In this document: positions 26,526-35,983 of the stretch, piece after piece
How positions within the stretch are numbered: the stretch's first letter is position 1
Layout: each line of letters opens with the position of its first letter
Origin: Chitinibacter tainanensis DSM 15459
GTDB taxonomy: Bacteria; Pseudomonadota; Gammaproteobacteria; Burkholderiales; Chitinibacteraceae
Direction of reading: 5' to 3'
NCBI RefSeq assembly: GCF_000429785.1
Contig: NZ_KE386951.1
Coordinates: 398,009-462,008, forward strand
Length of the DNA: 64,000 nt
Program-made: the position numbers and the translations under genes
Notes under the pieces: generated by a model
What the model was told of the DNA's origin: nothing
Seen by the model: the letters and a program-made list of their open reading frames with translations, nothing else
Databases searched by the model: none

Positions 26526-26580
26526 CTTGCATTAAAGTATCAGCCTCATAGTTGAACGACACAGACACTGGAGAGAAGGG

Positions 26581-27888
26581 ATGGAAAATCGAATCTACGA
26601 TCTGATAGGGATTGGCATTGGTCCATTCAATCTCGGCCTCGCCGCCCTCAGCGAGCCTCTCAAAGGAGTGAAAACGCTGTTTTTTGACATGGCCGATCAT
26701 TTCAACTGGCACCCGGGCATGCTGCTAGACAGGGCAACGATGCAGACTTCGTTTATCGCCGATCTGGTCACACTAGCCGACCCGACCAGCCCGTACAGCT
26801 TTCTGAATTTCGCCAAGCAAAGCGGCCGTCTGTACGCCTTTTACATCAAGGAAGATTTCTTTCTGCTGCGGCAGGAATACAACCAGTATTGCCAGTGGGT
26901 GGCGGGCCAGTTAAGCAACCTGCGCTTTGGGCAATTTGTGCAGTTTGCGCGCTACGACGAACAACAGGCCTGCTATGTATTAACCTGCACATCAACGAGG
27001 ACGGGCGCGAGCAGCCAATATCTGGCAAAAAAGCTAATACTAGGCACCGGCACCAAGCCGCAATTACCACCCTGCTGCGAGGGTGTGCCAGTGATACACA
27101 GCGGCCAGTATCTGACGTACAAAACCCAGCTGCAGCAGAAAAAATGCCTCGCCGTGGTGGGCAGCGGACAAAGTGCGGCCGAGATTTACCTTGATCTGCT
27201 GCAGGATGCGCGCCGCTATGGCTACCAGATCGACTGGATCACCCGCTCGCCACGTTTTTTCCCGCTGGAATACACCAAGCTCACGCTGGAAATGACCTCT
27301 CCCGATTACATCGACTACTTCCACGCGCTGCCCGACCATACCCGCTTGCCACTGCTGGAATCGCAAAAAGGCCTGTACAAAGGGATTAACCGCACACTGA
27401 TCAACGCTATTTTTGACGAGCTGTATCGCCTCAAGCTCGATGGAGAGCTGCCCAGCCGCTTGCTCAGCAATGTGGAAATGCAGGCACTTACCCTGAAAAA
27501 CGGCAACTACACACTCAAGCTGCATCACCATGAAACCGGCCAAGGTGAACACGCCGACTACGATGGTGTAGTGATCGCCAGCGGTTATGGCTATCAGGCA
27601 CCGGCATTTATGCAAGGCGTGCAGCATCGTATCCGTCACGATGCGCAAGGCCGTCTAGCCGTGCGCCGCAACTACAGCATTGACCTGCACGGTAACGAGA
27701 TTTTTGTGCAAAACGCCGAGCTGCATACGCATGGCCTGGCCGCGCCCGATCTGACCATGGCCTGCCATCGCAATTCGGTCATCCTGCGCGAAGTGCTGGG
27801 GTATTCGCCCTACCCGATCGAGCAACGCGTAGCTTTCCAGCAATTTGGCCTCAGCGCCACCGAACAGCAGGAAATGGCATGGGCTTGA
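26581..27888 (+). CDS. Diamine/lysine/ornithine N-monooxygenase (IucD/AlcA family)
   Basis: FAD- and NADPH-dependent N-hydroxylase making the hydroxylamine precursor of a hydroxamate siderophore, 435 residues. FAD site 'GIGIGPFNLGLA' (10-21), substrate region 'HPGMLLDRATMQTSF', NADPH site 'VVGSGQSAAEIYLDLL', and C-terminal 'VIASGYGYQAP'. GAGAAGGG precedes the ATG. First gene of an eight-gene run behind a Fur box. Whether the substrate is putrescine, cadaverine, lysine or ornithine cannot be read off; the single NIS synthetase downstream favours a diamine (alcaligin/bisucaberin/putrebactin style). Confidence 0.92.
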   Translation: MENRIYDLIGIGIGPFNLGLAALSEPLKGVKTLFFDMADHFNWHPGMLLDRATMQTSFIADLVTLADPTSPYSFLNFAKQSGRLYAFYIKEDFFLLRQEYNQYCQWVAGQLSNLRFGQFVQFARYDEQQACYVLTCTSTRTGASSQYLAKKLILGTGTKPQLPPCCEGVPVIHSGQYLTYKTQLQQKKCLAVVGSGQSAAEIYLDLLQDARRYGYQIDWITRSPRFFPLEYTKLTLEMTSPDYIDYFHALPDHTRLPLLESQKGLYKGINRTLINAIFDELYRLKLDGELPSRLLSNVEMQALTLKNGNYTLKLHHHETGQGEHADYDGVVIASGYGYQAPAFMQGVQHRIRHDAQGRLAVRRNYSIDLHGNEIFVQNAELHTHGLAAPDLTMACHRNSVILREVLGYSPYPIEQRVAFQQFGLSATEQQEMAWA

Positions 27889-29051
27889 AATTTTGGCTGA
27901 TTGCCATGACCGCGGTGGCCGTGGTCGCCGACACGATGTTGCTGCCATTTTATCCGCAGTATTTTGCCGAGCGCTTTGGCGTGAGCAATCCCGAACACGT
28001 CGGCACGTATACGGCGGCAATTTGCCTCGTGGCCATGCTGGCGCTGCCTTTCTGGGCGCGCATGGTGCGCCACGGCGGTACGTTAAGGCTACTGCTGTGG
28101 ACTCAGGTTGGTGCGGCCCTGCTGTGCATAGCCTGCAGTTTTACCGATAGCCTGTGGCTGTTCTGGGTTTTGTCGCTGGCGATGATTGTCTTCAAGGCCA
28201 GCTATTTATTGATTTACCCCTATCTGATGGCGGGCGAGGACGAGGCTAATCACGGCCATACCATCGGCATCCTGTCGATTGTCGTGCACTTTGGGCATAT
28301 TGCCGGTGCCGTGCTGGGTGGTTTTGCGCTGACGCACTGGCCGCTGGAGCATGCTTTTCTGCTAATGGCCGTCGGCGATATTGTGCAGATTGGCGTCTGC
28401 GCCTATCTGATTTATGCCGGGCTGGAGCAGCCCGCACCACCGGCCGAAGACACAGCCCAGCCAATCACCACCTCGCGGGGGATTTATCCGCTGGGCGTGC
28501 TGATGCTGGTGTTTTATTTCAGCGAATACCAGATCGTGCCGTTTTTTGTGCAGTACTGGCAGCAAATCGAGCCTGAACACGGCGTGCAGCTGGCGGCGTG
28601 GGTGTACGCGATACCGGCGGCGGTGGGTCTGCTGGCGCTGTGGTTCAACCAGCGCGTCGGGGTGCAAAGCCTGGCCAACCATGCGGTCTTTTGCCTGATT
28701 CTGGGCATTGCCGGTTTGCTGCTGCAAGGCTCGGGAGAAACAGGGTGGGTGCTCTTTGGCCGCGTGCTGTTTGGCTGGGCTTCATTCCAACTCACCGTGC
28801 GCCTTGACGCGCTGATTTTCGAAAAAAGCAGCCCGGCTGCGTATGCGCACGATTACAGCAAGATCAACCTTTTTCAGAACATTGGCGTGCTGATGTCATA
28901 TTACAGCGCGGGCTGGCTGGTCAGCCTGCATGGTTTGAGCACGCCATTCTGGCTTGCTGCCGCCGGGCTCTTGCTGAGCTTGCTGCTGTATCCCTTGATC
29001 AATGCCGCCCCCGCGCTGCCCACCCGGAGAACTGCCGATGTCCTGCCGTGA
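27879..29051 (+). CDS. MFS transporter, probable siderophore exporter
   Basis: 390 residues, about 12 membrane helices, no signal peptide. MFS-1 features include 'LALPFWARMVRHGG' (loop 2-3) and repeated halves. Overlaps the hydroxylase by ten bases and the acyltransferase by 14, so it is tightly coupled with biosynthesis. MFS exporters such as AlcS and IucC-linked proteins fill this position in related loci; export of the finished siderophore is the natural inference. Confidence 0.87.
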   Translation: MGLKFWLIAMTAVAVVADTMLLPFYPQYFAERFGVSNPEHVGTYTAAICLVAMLALPFWARMVRHGGTLRLLLWTQVGAALLCIACSFTDSLWLFWVLSLAMIVFKASYLLIYPYLMAGEDEANHGHTIGILSIVVHFGHIAGAVLGGFALTHWPLEHAFLLMAVGDIVQIGVCAYLIYAGLEQPAPPAEDTAQPITTSRGIYPLGVLMLVFYFSEYQIVPFFVQYWQQIEPEHGVQLAAWVYAIPAAVGLLALWFNQRVGVQSLANHAVFCLILGIAGLLLQGSGETGWVLFGRVLFGWASFQLTVRLDALIFEKSSPAAYAHDYSKINLFQNIGVLMSYYSAGWLVSLHGLSTPFWLAAAGLLLSLLLYPLINAAPALPTRRTADVLP

Positions 29052-29646
29052 TTTGAACGAGAACGCTGCCACACCCGAGATGGTTTTTTGCCACACCGTC
29101 AGCGGCGTGGGGCAATTTCAATTGCGGCCACTGTCCAGCGCCGACTTTGCCTTATTACACCAGTGGGTCACAGCACCGCGTGCCAGCTTCTGGGGCATGC
29201 AGCAGGCCAGCCCCGATGAAGTGGCGCAATGCTATCGCCAGCAAATCGAGTCGGTGCATTGCGCGCCGTATCTGGCGTTTTACGCTGGCCAGCCTGCGTT
29301 TCTGCTTGAAACCTACGATCCGGCACACGACGAACTCGGCCAGCATTACGCCGTGCAAGCTGGCGATATCGGCATGCATTTTCTGGTCGCCCCCGCCAGT
29401 GGCCCCGCCGTGCACGGTTTTACCCGCGCAGTGATGCAAACGATTCTGGCCTTTCTATTTAGCCAGAGCCGCTATCTGCGCGTGGTCGTCGAGCCGGATG
29501 TAAACAACCAGAAGATCCACCCGATAAATCGCGACGCCGGATTTTGTTACCAGCACACCATCAAGCTCTCGTACAAAACCGCCTGGTTTGCCATCTGCGA
29601 GCGCGCCTCTTTTCTGCAAGCTACCGAACTGGAGATCACTGCATGA
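29038..29646 (+). CDS. GNAT-fold siderophore acyltransferase (AlcB/IucB-like)
   Basis: Transfers an acetyl or succinyl group to the N-hydroxylated amine, producing the hydroxamate. 202 residues from ATG 29038 (CCGGAGAA upstream); the frame extends to 29002. Motifs are those of siderophore acyltransferases: 'RPLSSADFALLHQWV', 'FLLETYDPAHDELGQHY', 'GDIGMHFLVAP', and 'VVVEPDVNNQKIHPINRDAG'. Overlaps the NIS synthetase by four bases. Acyl donor unknown; succinyl-CoA would fit a macrocyclic dihydroxamate. Confidence 0.9.
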   Translation: MSCRDLNENAATPEMVFCHTVSGVGQFQLRPLSSADFALLHQWVTAPRASFWGMQQASPDEVAQCYRQQIESVHCAPYLAFYAGQPAFLLETYDPAHDELGQHYAVQAGDIGMHFLVAPASGPAVHGFTRAVMQTILAFLFSQSRYLRVVVEPDVNNQKIHPINRDAGFCYQHTIKLSYKTAWFAICERASFLQATELEITA

Positions 29647-31460
29647 CCACTCGCCTGCCCGCCCCCACTCTGGCCGAATGCGCCCACCTGAACCCCGCCA
29701 TCTGGCACAAGGTCAACCGCTTGCTGGTGCGAAAGGCCATTAGCGAATTTGCCCACGAAGGCCTGCTCACGCCGGTGCAGCAAGCCGATGGGCAATACCA
29801 GATTCACAGCGATGACGGCCAGATCAGCTATCGCTTTCGTGCCGAGCTGCTGGCGCTGAATCACTGGAGCATTCCCGCCGATTCGATCAGCAAGTACAAC
29901 GGCGAGCAGCCACAGGAGCTGGACGCACTCTTGTTTATGCTCGAGCTGCGCGAGCAATTGCTGCTCAAAGAACATGTGCTGCCGGTCTATCTGGATGAAA
30001 TCAGCAGCACACTCTATGGCAGCGCGTACAAACACGACCGCGCAGCGCCCAGCGCAGCCGAGCTAATCCATGCCGATTTCCAGCGCGTGGAAACCGCGAT
30101 GAGCGAAGGCCACCCATGCTTTGTGGCCAATAATGGCCGGCTGGGTTTTGACGCCAACGATTACCGCCGCTACGCACCGGAAGCGGCAAATCCATTCCAG
30201 ATTGTCTGGCTGGCGGTACATAAACAACGCGCTACCTTGTCAATTTCGGCCACGCTGGATTACGAGCAGATGATGCGCGAAGAGCTGGGTGAGGTCCAGC
30301 TTGCCCAATTCCGCCAGCGCTTACAGGCACTGGGCCTGAACGATGGCGACTACTGGCTGATGCCCGCTCACCCGTGGCAATGGCAAAACAAACTAGCGAT
30401 GGCCTTTGCCGCAGAAATTGCCCAGCAGCAGATTGTGTTTTTGGGTACGGGGGATGATTTATATCTGGCGCAGCAATCGATCCGGACTTTTTTCAATGTC
30501 AGCGACACCAGCAAACGCTATGTCAAAACCGCGCTATCGGTGCTGAATATGGGCTTTATGCGCGGCCTGTCGCCGTATTACATGCTGGCCACGCCAGCGA
30601 TTAACGACTGGGTGTATGCGCTGGTCGAGGGCGATGCCTATCTGCAAAGCAAAGGCTTTCATATCCTGCGCGAAGTGGCGGCCATTGGCTATCGCAATCC
30701 GTATTACGAAGCAGCGATCAAGGAAAACAACGCCTTCAAGAAAATGCTAGCTGCACTCTGGCGTGAAAACCCGAATACGCATCTGCAGGAGGGTGAAAAG
30801 CTGATGACGATGACGGCGTTGGCACATCTGGATAACGATGGCCGCGCGCTGATTGCCGAGCTGATCTCGGCATCGGGCATCAGCACCGATCAGTGGGTCG
30901 CCGAATATCTGGACGCCTATTTTGCGCCGTTGCTGCACTGCTTCTACCAGCATGATCTGATCTATATGCCGCACGGCGAAAACCTAATCATGATTTTAAA
31001 AAATCACCGCGTTGCGCGCGTACTGATGAAAGACATTGCCGAAGAAGTCGGCATCCTGAATCCGGCAGTCGAGTTGCCCGAAATCATGCTGCGCGTTTCC
31101 ACCCATATTCCGGATGAAATGAAAACGCTCTGCCTGTTTATTGACGTTTTTGACGGCTATCTGCGTCATGTCGCGGCCATCCTGCACGATCAATGCGCTT
31201 ATACCGTCGAACAATTTTGGCATGCTGTGGCGCGCTGCACGCATCGCTATCAGTCAGAGCACCCGCAACTGGCCAAGCAATTTGCCCGCTACGATCTGTT
31301 TGCCGCCGACTTTGAGCATTCGTGCCTGAATCGTCTGCAAATGGCCAATAACAAGCACATGCTCAATCTGGAAGACCCGGCCAGCGGCTTGCAAATGGCC
31401 GGTCTGCTGATCAATCCGCTGGCGCGTTGGCGCGATCCGGCCAGCCTTGGCGAGGTGTAA
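29643..31460 (+). CDS. NIS siderophore synthetase (IucA/IucC family)
   Basis: NRPS-independent siderophore synthetase, 605 residues from ATG 29643 (ATGA overlap). It adenylates a carboxylate and joins it to the hydroxylamine. Family blocks: 'HPCFVANNGRLGFDANDY', 'LMPAHPWQWQNKLAMAF', 'SIRTFFNVSDTSKRYVKTA', 'EVAAIGYRNPYY', and 'YMPHGENLIMILKNHR'. C-terminal FhuF-like helical part included. It is the only NIS synthetase here, so one enzyme probably carries out all condensations, as AlcC, BibC, PubC and DesD do. Confidence 0.94.
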   Translation: MTTRLPAPTLAECAHLNPAIWHKVNRLLVRKAISEFAHEGLLTPVQQADGQYQIHSDDGQISYRFRAELLALNHWSIPADSISKYNGEQPQELDALLFMLELREQLLLKEHVLPVYLDEISSTLYGSAYKHDRAAPSAAELIHADFQRVETAMSEGHPCFVANNGRLGFDANDYRRYAPEAANPFQIVWLAVHKQRATLSISATLDYEQMMREELGEVQLAQFRQRLQALGLNDGDYWLMPAHPWQWQNKLAMAFAAEIAQQQIVFLGTGDDLYLAQQSIRTFFNVSDTSKRYVKTALSVLNMGFMRGLSPYYMLATPAINDWVYALVEGDAYLQSKGFHILREVAAIGYRNPYYEAAIKENNAFKKMLAALWRENPNTHLQEGEKLMTMTALAHLDNDGRALIAELISASGISTDQWVAEYLDAYFAPLLHCFYQHDLIYMPHGENLIMILKNHRVARVLMKDIAEEVGILNPAVELPEIMLRVSTHIPDEMKTLCLFIDVFDGYLRHVAAILHDQCAYTVEQFWHAVARCTHRYQSEHPQLAKQFARYDLFAADFEHSCLNRLQMANNKHMLNLEDPASGLQMAGLLINPLARWRDPASLGEV

Positions 31461-32174
31461 TTGCTACCGGCAGTATTGACTGAAATCGCCCGCGTTTGCC
31501 CGTATCTGCACGGGCAGGCCGGACCTGAGCGTGGCGAACAGCATTCGCTGATAGGCGAATTGTACGCACACTGGCAAAGCCGCACACCTGAGGCCGGGGT
31601 GCATTACTGGCGTGCGCGTAGCTGGGGCATGCTGATGTGGCAACCGGCGTACGCCTGTGTGCTGGCGGTGCATTGCGCCCATCGTGCGCTTGATTTGGAG
31701 CACTTCTGGCAAACGGTGTGCGCTGGCGTCACACATTCGTGGACCTTGCCCGCCGACGCGGCGAACAGCGAGGCGAGCACGCCCGTGATAACGCAGGCGG
31801 CGCAATCTCTGCTGCGCTATCACCACGCGCACTACAAGCAGCTCGTTCAGCTCAGCCGCTACTCAGCTAAGCAGGCAGCCTGCATGACCGTCGATTGCGT
31901 GCTCTCAGCGCTGCTGCTAGTGGCGCAACATTTCAAGTGGTCTGCACATCAGCTCGATGCGCAAACTGCATGTTGGCTAGATGCATTGGGGTGGCAACAA
32001 CACGGCAGTGTGATGCAAGTGCGGCTGCCGTCAGGTGCTTGCGTGCCGGCGTTGAATCGCCAGGGTTGTTGCCAGCATTTTCGTCTCCCAGGCCAAGAAG
32101 CCTGTAGCACCTGCCCACGTTGGCCAATACCAATCCGCCTTGAAAAAATCCGCCTCGAGCTAGAACCCACCTAG
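31461..32174 (+). CDS. FhuF-like siderophore ferric-iron reductase
   Basis: Cytoplasmic [2Fe-2S] protein releasing iron from the imported siderophore, 237 residues. The C-terminal cluster motif C203-C204-x10-C215-x2-C218 is the diagnostic FhuF pattern. The start is TTG 31461, immediately after the synthetase stop, with GAGGTG six bases upstream. It occupies the position of alcD in alcaligin-type loci. Confidence 0.85.
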   Translation: MLPAVLTEIARVCPYLHGQAGPERGEQHSLIGELYAHWQSRTPEAGVHYWRARSWGMLMWQPAYACVLAVHCAHRALDLEHFWQTVCAGVTHSWTLPADAANSEASTPVITQAAQSLLRYHHAHYKQLVQLSRYSAKQAACMTVDCVLSALLLVAQHFKWSAHQLDAQTACWLDALGWQQHGSVMQVRLPSGACVPALNRQGCCQHFRLPGQEACSTCPRWPIPIRLEKIRLELEPT

Positions 32175-32225
32175 GGTATAGCCGCAAGAATCAATTACTA
32201 AAATAGCCACAGAAACATACCCACC

Positions 32226-32990
32226 ATGTTCCAGCTTCAAAAATTAAAAATCGCCCGGCAGGGGCGAACACTGTTACAGATCAACCAGCTCAATCTGCCC
32301 CCACATGGCCTCACCGTCATTCTTGGCCACAATGGCTCTGGTAAATCCACGCTCCTTAAGGTGTTAGCGGGGCAGCTACCCAGCGATGAAGGGCAGGTTT
32401 TGCTGCAGGGTCGCCCGATCGCAACTTATGCACCGCGGGAATTAGCCAAGCAAATTGCATTCATGCCGCAGCAAATCCCACAGCCAGCCCTGATGCAAGT
32501 GCGTGAATTAGTTGAATTAGGCCGTTTCGCCTGGCGTGGCTGGCTAGCACGCTGGCAGGAAAACGATAAAGAGCGCATCACGGCCGCGATGCAGCAAGCC
32601 GATGTCAGCCATCTAGCCGAACACGCGCTGGACGAAATATCAGGTGGTGAGCGCCAACGGGCCTGGCTAGCCATGTTGCTCGCGCAAGATGCGCAGATGT
32701 TGCTCTTGGATGAACCCAGCTCGGCGCTTGATTTAGCTCACCAATATCAGTTAATGGCTTTGCTGCAGCGCTTGGTCTCTACGCAAAGCTGTGCCGTCGT
32801 GGCCATCTTGCATGATTTGAATTTGGCGCTCCGCTATGCGGATCGCATCATCGCCTTGCAAGCAGGACAAATCTGGTTTGATGGTTCGCCGGCTCAATTG
32901 CTGGCTCACCCGCAGTTAGATGACTTGTATGGCATTGAGCTCGATATCCTCGCTCGCCCTGGGAAACATGCAGTGGCGGTTGTCGCATGA
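32226..32990 (+). CDS. ABC transporter ATPase for ferric siderophore (FhuC/FecE-like)
   Basis: 254 residues. Walker A GHNGSGKS (34-41), signature ISGGERQ (138-144), Walker B LLLDEP (159-164), switch His in 'VAILHDLNLALRYADRI'. A 51-base gap with no ribosome site precedes it, so an extra promoter is possible. It overlaps the permease by four bases. Energises periplasm-to-cytoplasm import. Confidence 0.93.
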   Translation: MFQLQKLKIARQGRTLLQINQLNLPPHGLTVILGHNGSGKSTLLKVLAGQLPSDEGQVLLQGRPIATYAPRELAKQIAFMPQQIPQPALMQVRELVELGRFAWRGWLARWQENDKERITAAMQQADVSHLAEHALDEISGGERQRAWLAMLLAQDAQMLLLDEPSSALDLAHQYQLMALLQRLVSTQSCAVVAILHDLNLALRYADRIIALQAGQIWFDGSPAQLLAHPQLDDLYGIELDILARPGKHAVAVVA

Positions 32991-34930
32991 AGCGCCCAGC
33001 TTGGTCTCTACTGGCTTTAGTCACCACCCAACTCGCGGCACTGCACATCCAAATCGGCACCCCGCTCTCGCTGGCGCAACAATGGCAAGCATTGCATGAA
33101 GTGCAATCGCTGGAGCAGCTGATTTTCGTGCACACTCATCTCCCACGCACAGCTCTCGCAGTCATTTTGGGTATGGTCATGGCGCTGGCGGGCGGCTTAC
33201 TGCAATTACTGACGCAAAACCCTCTAGCTTCGCCCATGACCCTGGGCACCTCGGCTGGTGCATGGTGCGCAATTGTCCTCGCAGGCGTGCTGGCTCCAAC
33301 ACTCCAATTACCACTCGAATGGCTAGCCTTAGGTGGCAGTCTATTTGCCTTAACTCTGGTTGGGGCTTTAGCCGGCTGGCGGCAGCTACACAGCCTGAAT
33401 GCGCTACTGGCGGGTACCGCATTGAACTTGCTTCTGGGAAGCGTCGCGGCAATTGCTGTCATGCTCAATGATCAATACAGCCGGACACTCTTGGTGTGGG
33501 GGACTGGTGATTTAGCTCAAAACGACTGGGCGTGGGTACTCTGGTTACTGCCCCGCCTCGCTCCGGCACTATTGCTCATTCCCTTACTCTGCAAACCATT
33601 GCACTTACTTCAACTGGGTAGCCAAGCCGCCGCCGCGGCCGGCTTAAATGTCATGCGTCTAGCGATCATCACTTCACTACTAGCACTCTGGCTGAATGGG
33701 CTAGCCATCGCGGCGGTGGGGATTATCGGTTTTGTGAGCCTGTTGGCCCCGGCATTAGCGCGGCTACTCGGAGCGCATAAACCGGCCGACAATCTGGGTA
33801 TGGCCGCCCTACTTGGCGCGATTACTTTATTGCTGGCCGATATTGTGGCGATCTGGTTGAGCCACCACCTTGCTGATCTGCTGCCCACGAGTGCCGCAAT
33901 CGGTTTGCTCGGGGGACCAATCTTAATCTGGTTGTGTTTGAAACTCCCACTGGCCTCAAGCCTGCCCGATGCCACCGGACACCCATTCCGCCGTCAGCCA
34001 ACGGCGCTGATTGGGTGGTGTCTCTTGGCCGCATTAATCTTGCTACTGAGCGCCATCAGCGGCAAAGATGCGGCTGGCCACTGGTTGATCAGTTGGCCCG
34101 ATGCTGGCTTATGGGCACTACGCTGGCCACGCATGATGGCGGCCTGCGCCGCAGGGATGGGCCTCGCTATTGCGGGACTGATTTTGCAGCGTTTACTCAA
34201 TAATCCTCTCGCCAGCCCAGATCTACTGGGAATCTCTGCGGGTGCCAGCCTCGGGATGTTAATTGGCCTTGGGATTGGCACCAGCCTCTCACCCTGGCTC
34301 TTTTCCAGTAGCGGCGCCGTAGTGGTGCTCCTGGCATTATGCTGGCTCGCCCCCCGCCAAAGCCCCGCACGCTTGATTCTCTTGGGTATTGGCCTGTCCT
34401 CTTTATTAGAAGCGGCTTTGCAGCTAGTACTGGCCCAGGGTAACCAAGACAGCTTTCAATTATTGAATTGGCTCGCGGGCTCTACCTATCACACCACCCC
34501 CACGCAAGCCATTGCTTTACTGGGCACCGTGCTGATTTTGGGTGGAATAAGTTTAGTGTTTGCCCGCGTGTTATTGCTATTTGGCCTTGGCGAAACACTC
34601 GCCCAAGCGGTCGGTTTAGCAGTGCCGCAAGCACGCGTACTGCTGCTACTGCTTGCAGGCCTGCTCAGTCTTGCCATCAGCAGTCAATTCGGTCCGCTGG
34701 CCTTTATCGGCTTGGTATTACCCCAGCTGGCGATTCAGCTCGGCGCGCGCACGATTAAAGATCAGCTTTGGCTCGCCAGCCTAATTGGCGCAGCTCTACT
34801 CGGGTTGGCGGATCTGGCCAGTCGGACAGTTTTTTTCCCAAGCCAAATCCCGGTCGGTGCACTGGCATCATTGACCTGCGGGAGTCTGCTGGTCATTGGT
34901 TTACTCGGCCGACGTAGGAGGCTCGCATGA
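32987..34930 (+). CDS. Fused FecCD-type permease (FhuB-like)
   Basis: 647 residues with two complete FecCD permease halves (about 1-320 and 335-647) in one chain, as in FhuB, giving about 20 membrane helices. Duplicate motifs: 'NPLASPMTLGTSAGAWCAI' in half 1 and 'NPLASPDLLGISAGASLGM' in half 2; 'GIIGFVSLLAPALARLL' corresponds to 'GPLAFIGLVLPQLAIQL'. The fusion means no second permease gene is needed. ATGA overlaps on both sides. Confidence 0.95.
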   Translation: MKRPAWSLLALVTTQLAALHIQIGTPLSLAQQWQALHEVQSLEQLIFVHTHLPRTALAVILGMVMALAGGLLQLLTQNPLASPMTLGTSAGAWCAIVLAGVLAPTLQLPLEWLALGGSLFALTLVGALAGWRQLHSLNALLAGTALNLLLGSVAAIAVMLNDQYSRTLLVWGTGDLAQNDWAWVLWLLPRLAPALLLIPLLCKPLHLLQLGSQAAAAAGLNVMRLAIITSLLALWLNGLAIAAVGIIGFVSLLAPALARLLGAHKPADNLGMAALLGAITLLLADIVAIWLSHHLADLLPTSAAIGLLGGPILIWLCLKLPLASSLPDATGHPFRRQPTALIGWCLLAALILLLSAISGKDAAGHWLISWPDAGLWALRWPRMMAACAAGMGLAIAGLILQRLLNNPLASPDLLGISAGASLGMLIGLGIGTSLSPWLFSSSGAVVVLLALCWLAPRQSPARLILLGIGLSSLLEAALQLVLAQGNQDSFQLLNWLAGSTYHTTPTQAIALLGTVLILGGISLVFARVLLLFGLGETLAQAVGLAVPQARVLLLLLAGLLSLAISSQFGPLAFIGLVLPQLAIQLGARTIKDQLWLASLIGAALLGLADLASRTVFFPSQIPVGALASLTCGSLLVIGLLGRRRRLA

Positions 34931-35769
34931 AGATATATTGGATTTTGCTTGGTATGTTGCTGAGTAGTGTGCTTCAGGCTGCCCCGAAGAAAGTCATCGC
35001 CCTGAGTTGGGAAGCCACCGAGTACTTACTTGCCTTGGGCGTCACCCCATTGGCCGTCGCAGACCGCCAGGACTACCAACAATGGGTGGTAGAGCCTCGC
35101 CTACCCGAGCAAGTATTGGATGCTGGCAGCAGACTAGAACCGAATCTGGAACGCATTTACGCGCTCAAACCTGATCTGATCATCATTAATCCTGCGCTGG
35201 CCGGCATACAGGCGAATCTGCAAAAAATTGCGCCTACTCTGCTGCTCGATTCCTTTCGGGTCGATCATGACAACGCAAATGCTGCCGAGCGACTCCAACG
35301 GCAACTGGCCATTCAACTCAATCGCCTCGCCGCTCACGAGGCATTCCTGGAACAACAAAAGACAGAATTGACACGATTACGCCACGCAGTGAACCAGCGT
35401 TTCAAAGGGCAACCACCGGCTGTTTGCATCGTGCGCTTTGCTTCACCAACCCGCTACTGGACGTATGGAGACAACTCGATGCCCGAAGCCGCAATGGCCG
35501 CGCTCGGCATTAAAAATGCCTGCCCACAGCCACGGAGCGCATGGGGTACGCATTTACGCCAACTGCCAGAACTGGCTCGTTTAGATACAGGCCTATTGCT
35601 GCATATAGCGCCCTTTAATCGCCAAGCGGATCTGGAGCGCAGCGCATTATGGCAAGCGCTGCCAGTGGTCCGTACTCAGCGAGTACGCGCATTACCCGCC
35701 GTTTGGACAAATGGGGGCGTCACTTCCATAACACGAATTGCACAGGTCATCGCGAAGGCGCTGAACTAA
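34927..35769 (+). CDS. Periplasmic ferric-siderophore binding protein (FhuD-like)
   Basis: 280 residues with a signal peptide (1-18, 'SSVLQA'). The fold is that of helical-backbone binding proteins: 'VIALSWEATEYLLALGVTP', 'RLEPNLERIYALKPDLIII', and a C-terminal 'AVWTNGGVTSITRIAQVI'. Last gene of the siderophore operon. Its final three codons and stop lie inside the right-hand 61-bp repeat. Confidence 0.93.
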   Translation: MKIYWILLGMLLSSVLQAAPKKVIALSWEATEYLLALGVTPLAVADRQDYQQWVVEPRLPEQVLDAGSRLEPNLERIYALKPDLIIINPALAGIQANLQKIAPTLLLDSFRVDHDNANAAERLQRQLAIQLNRLAAHEAFLEQQKTELTRLRHAVNQRFKGQPPAVCIVRFASPTRYWTYGDNSMPEAAMAALGIKNACPQPRSAWGTHLRQLPELARLDTGLLLHIAPFNRQADLERSALWQALPVVRTQRVRALPAVWTNGGVTSITRIAQVIAKALN

Positions 35770-35814
35770 AGAAACAGTTAGACACTGTGAATGCAGCTCA
35801 CAGATCAGCTTTTC
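35754..35814 (+). repeat. 61-bp direct repeat, right copy
   Basis: 58/61 identical to 23990-24050, same orientation, 11,764 bases apart. It includes the 3' end of the binding-protein gene and the sequence just after it. The short stretch up to 35873 contains nothing else I can name. Confidence 0.85.
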
Positions 35815-35873
35815 GGCCTTAGCGGACTTTCATGTTCGAGCCATCAAGGTCTATTTGCAGTTGCATTGCAGAC

Positions 35874-35983
35874 GCTGACGTCAAAGTTGAGCCGCGAACG
35901 ACGGCTGGGCGCGGAAGGACCAGAATGCAATGGGGGTCTGTAGAGACCAGCCGTTGCGAGTCGGCTCCAACGCAGGGTTAGGT
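35874..35983 (-). other. Terminal attC of the integron (degenerate)
   Basis: On the minus strand it begins CCTAACCCTGCGTTGGAGCC, a typical R''-L'' end holding the stop codon of the last cassette gene. It continues through a GC-rich fold and ends near CGGCTCAACTTTGACGTCAG, which resembles a mutated L'-R' end. The decayed R' suggests an old, inactive array terminus. Confidence 0.6.
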
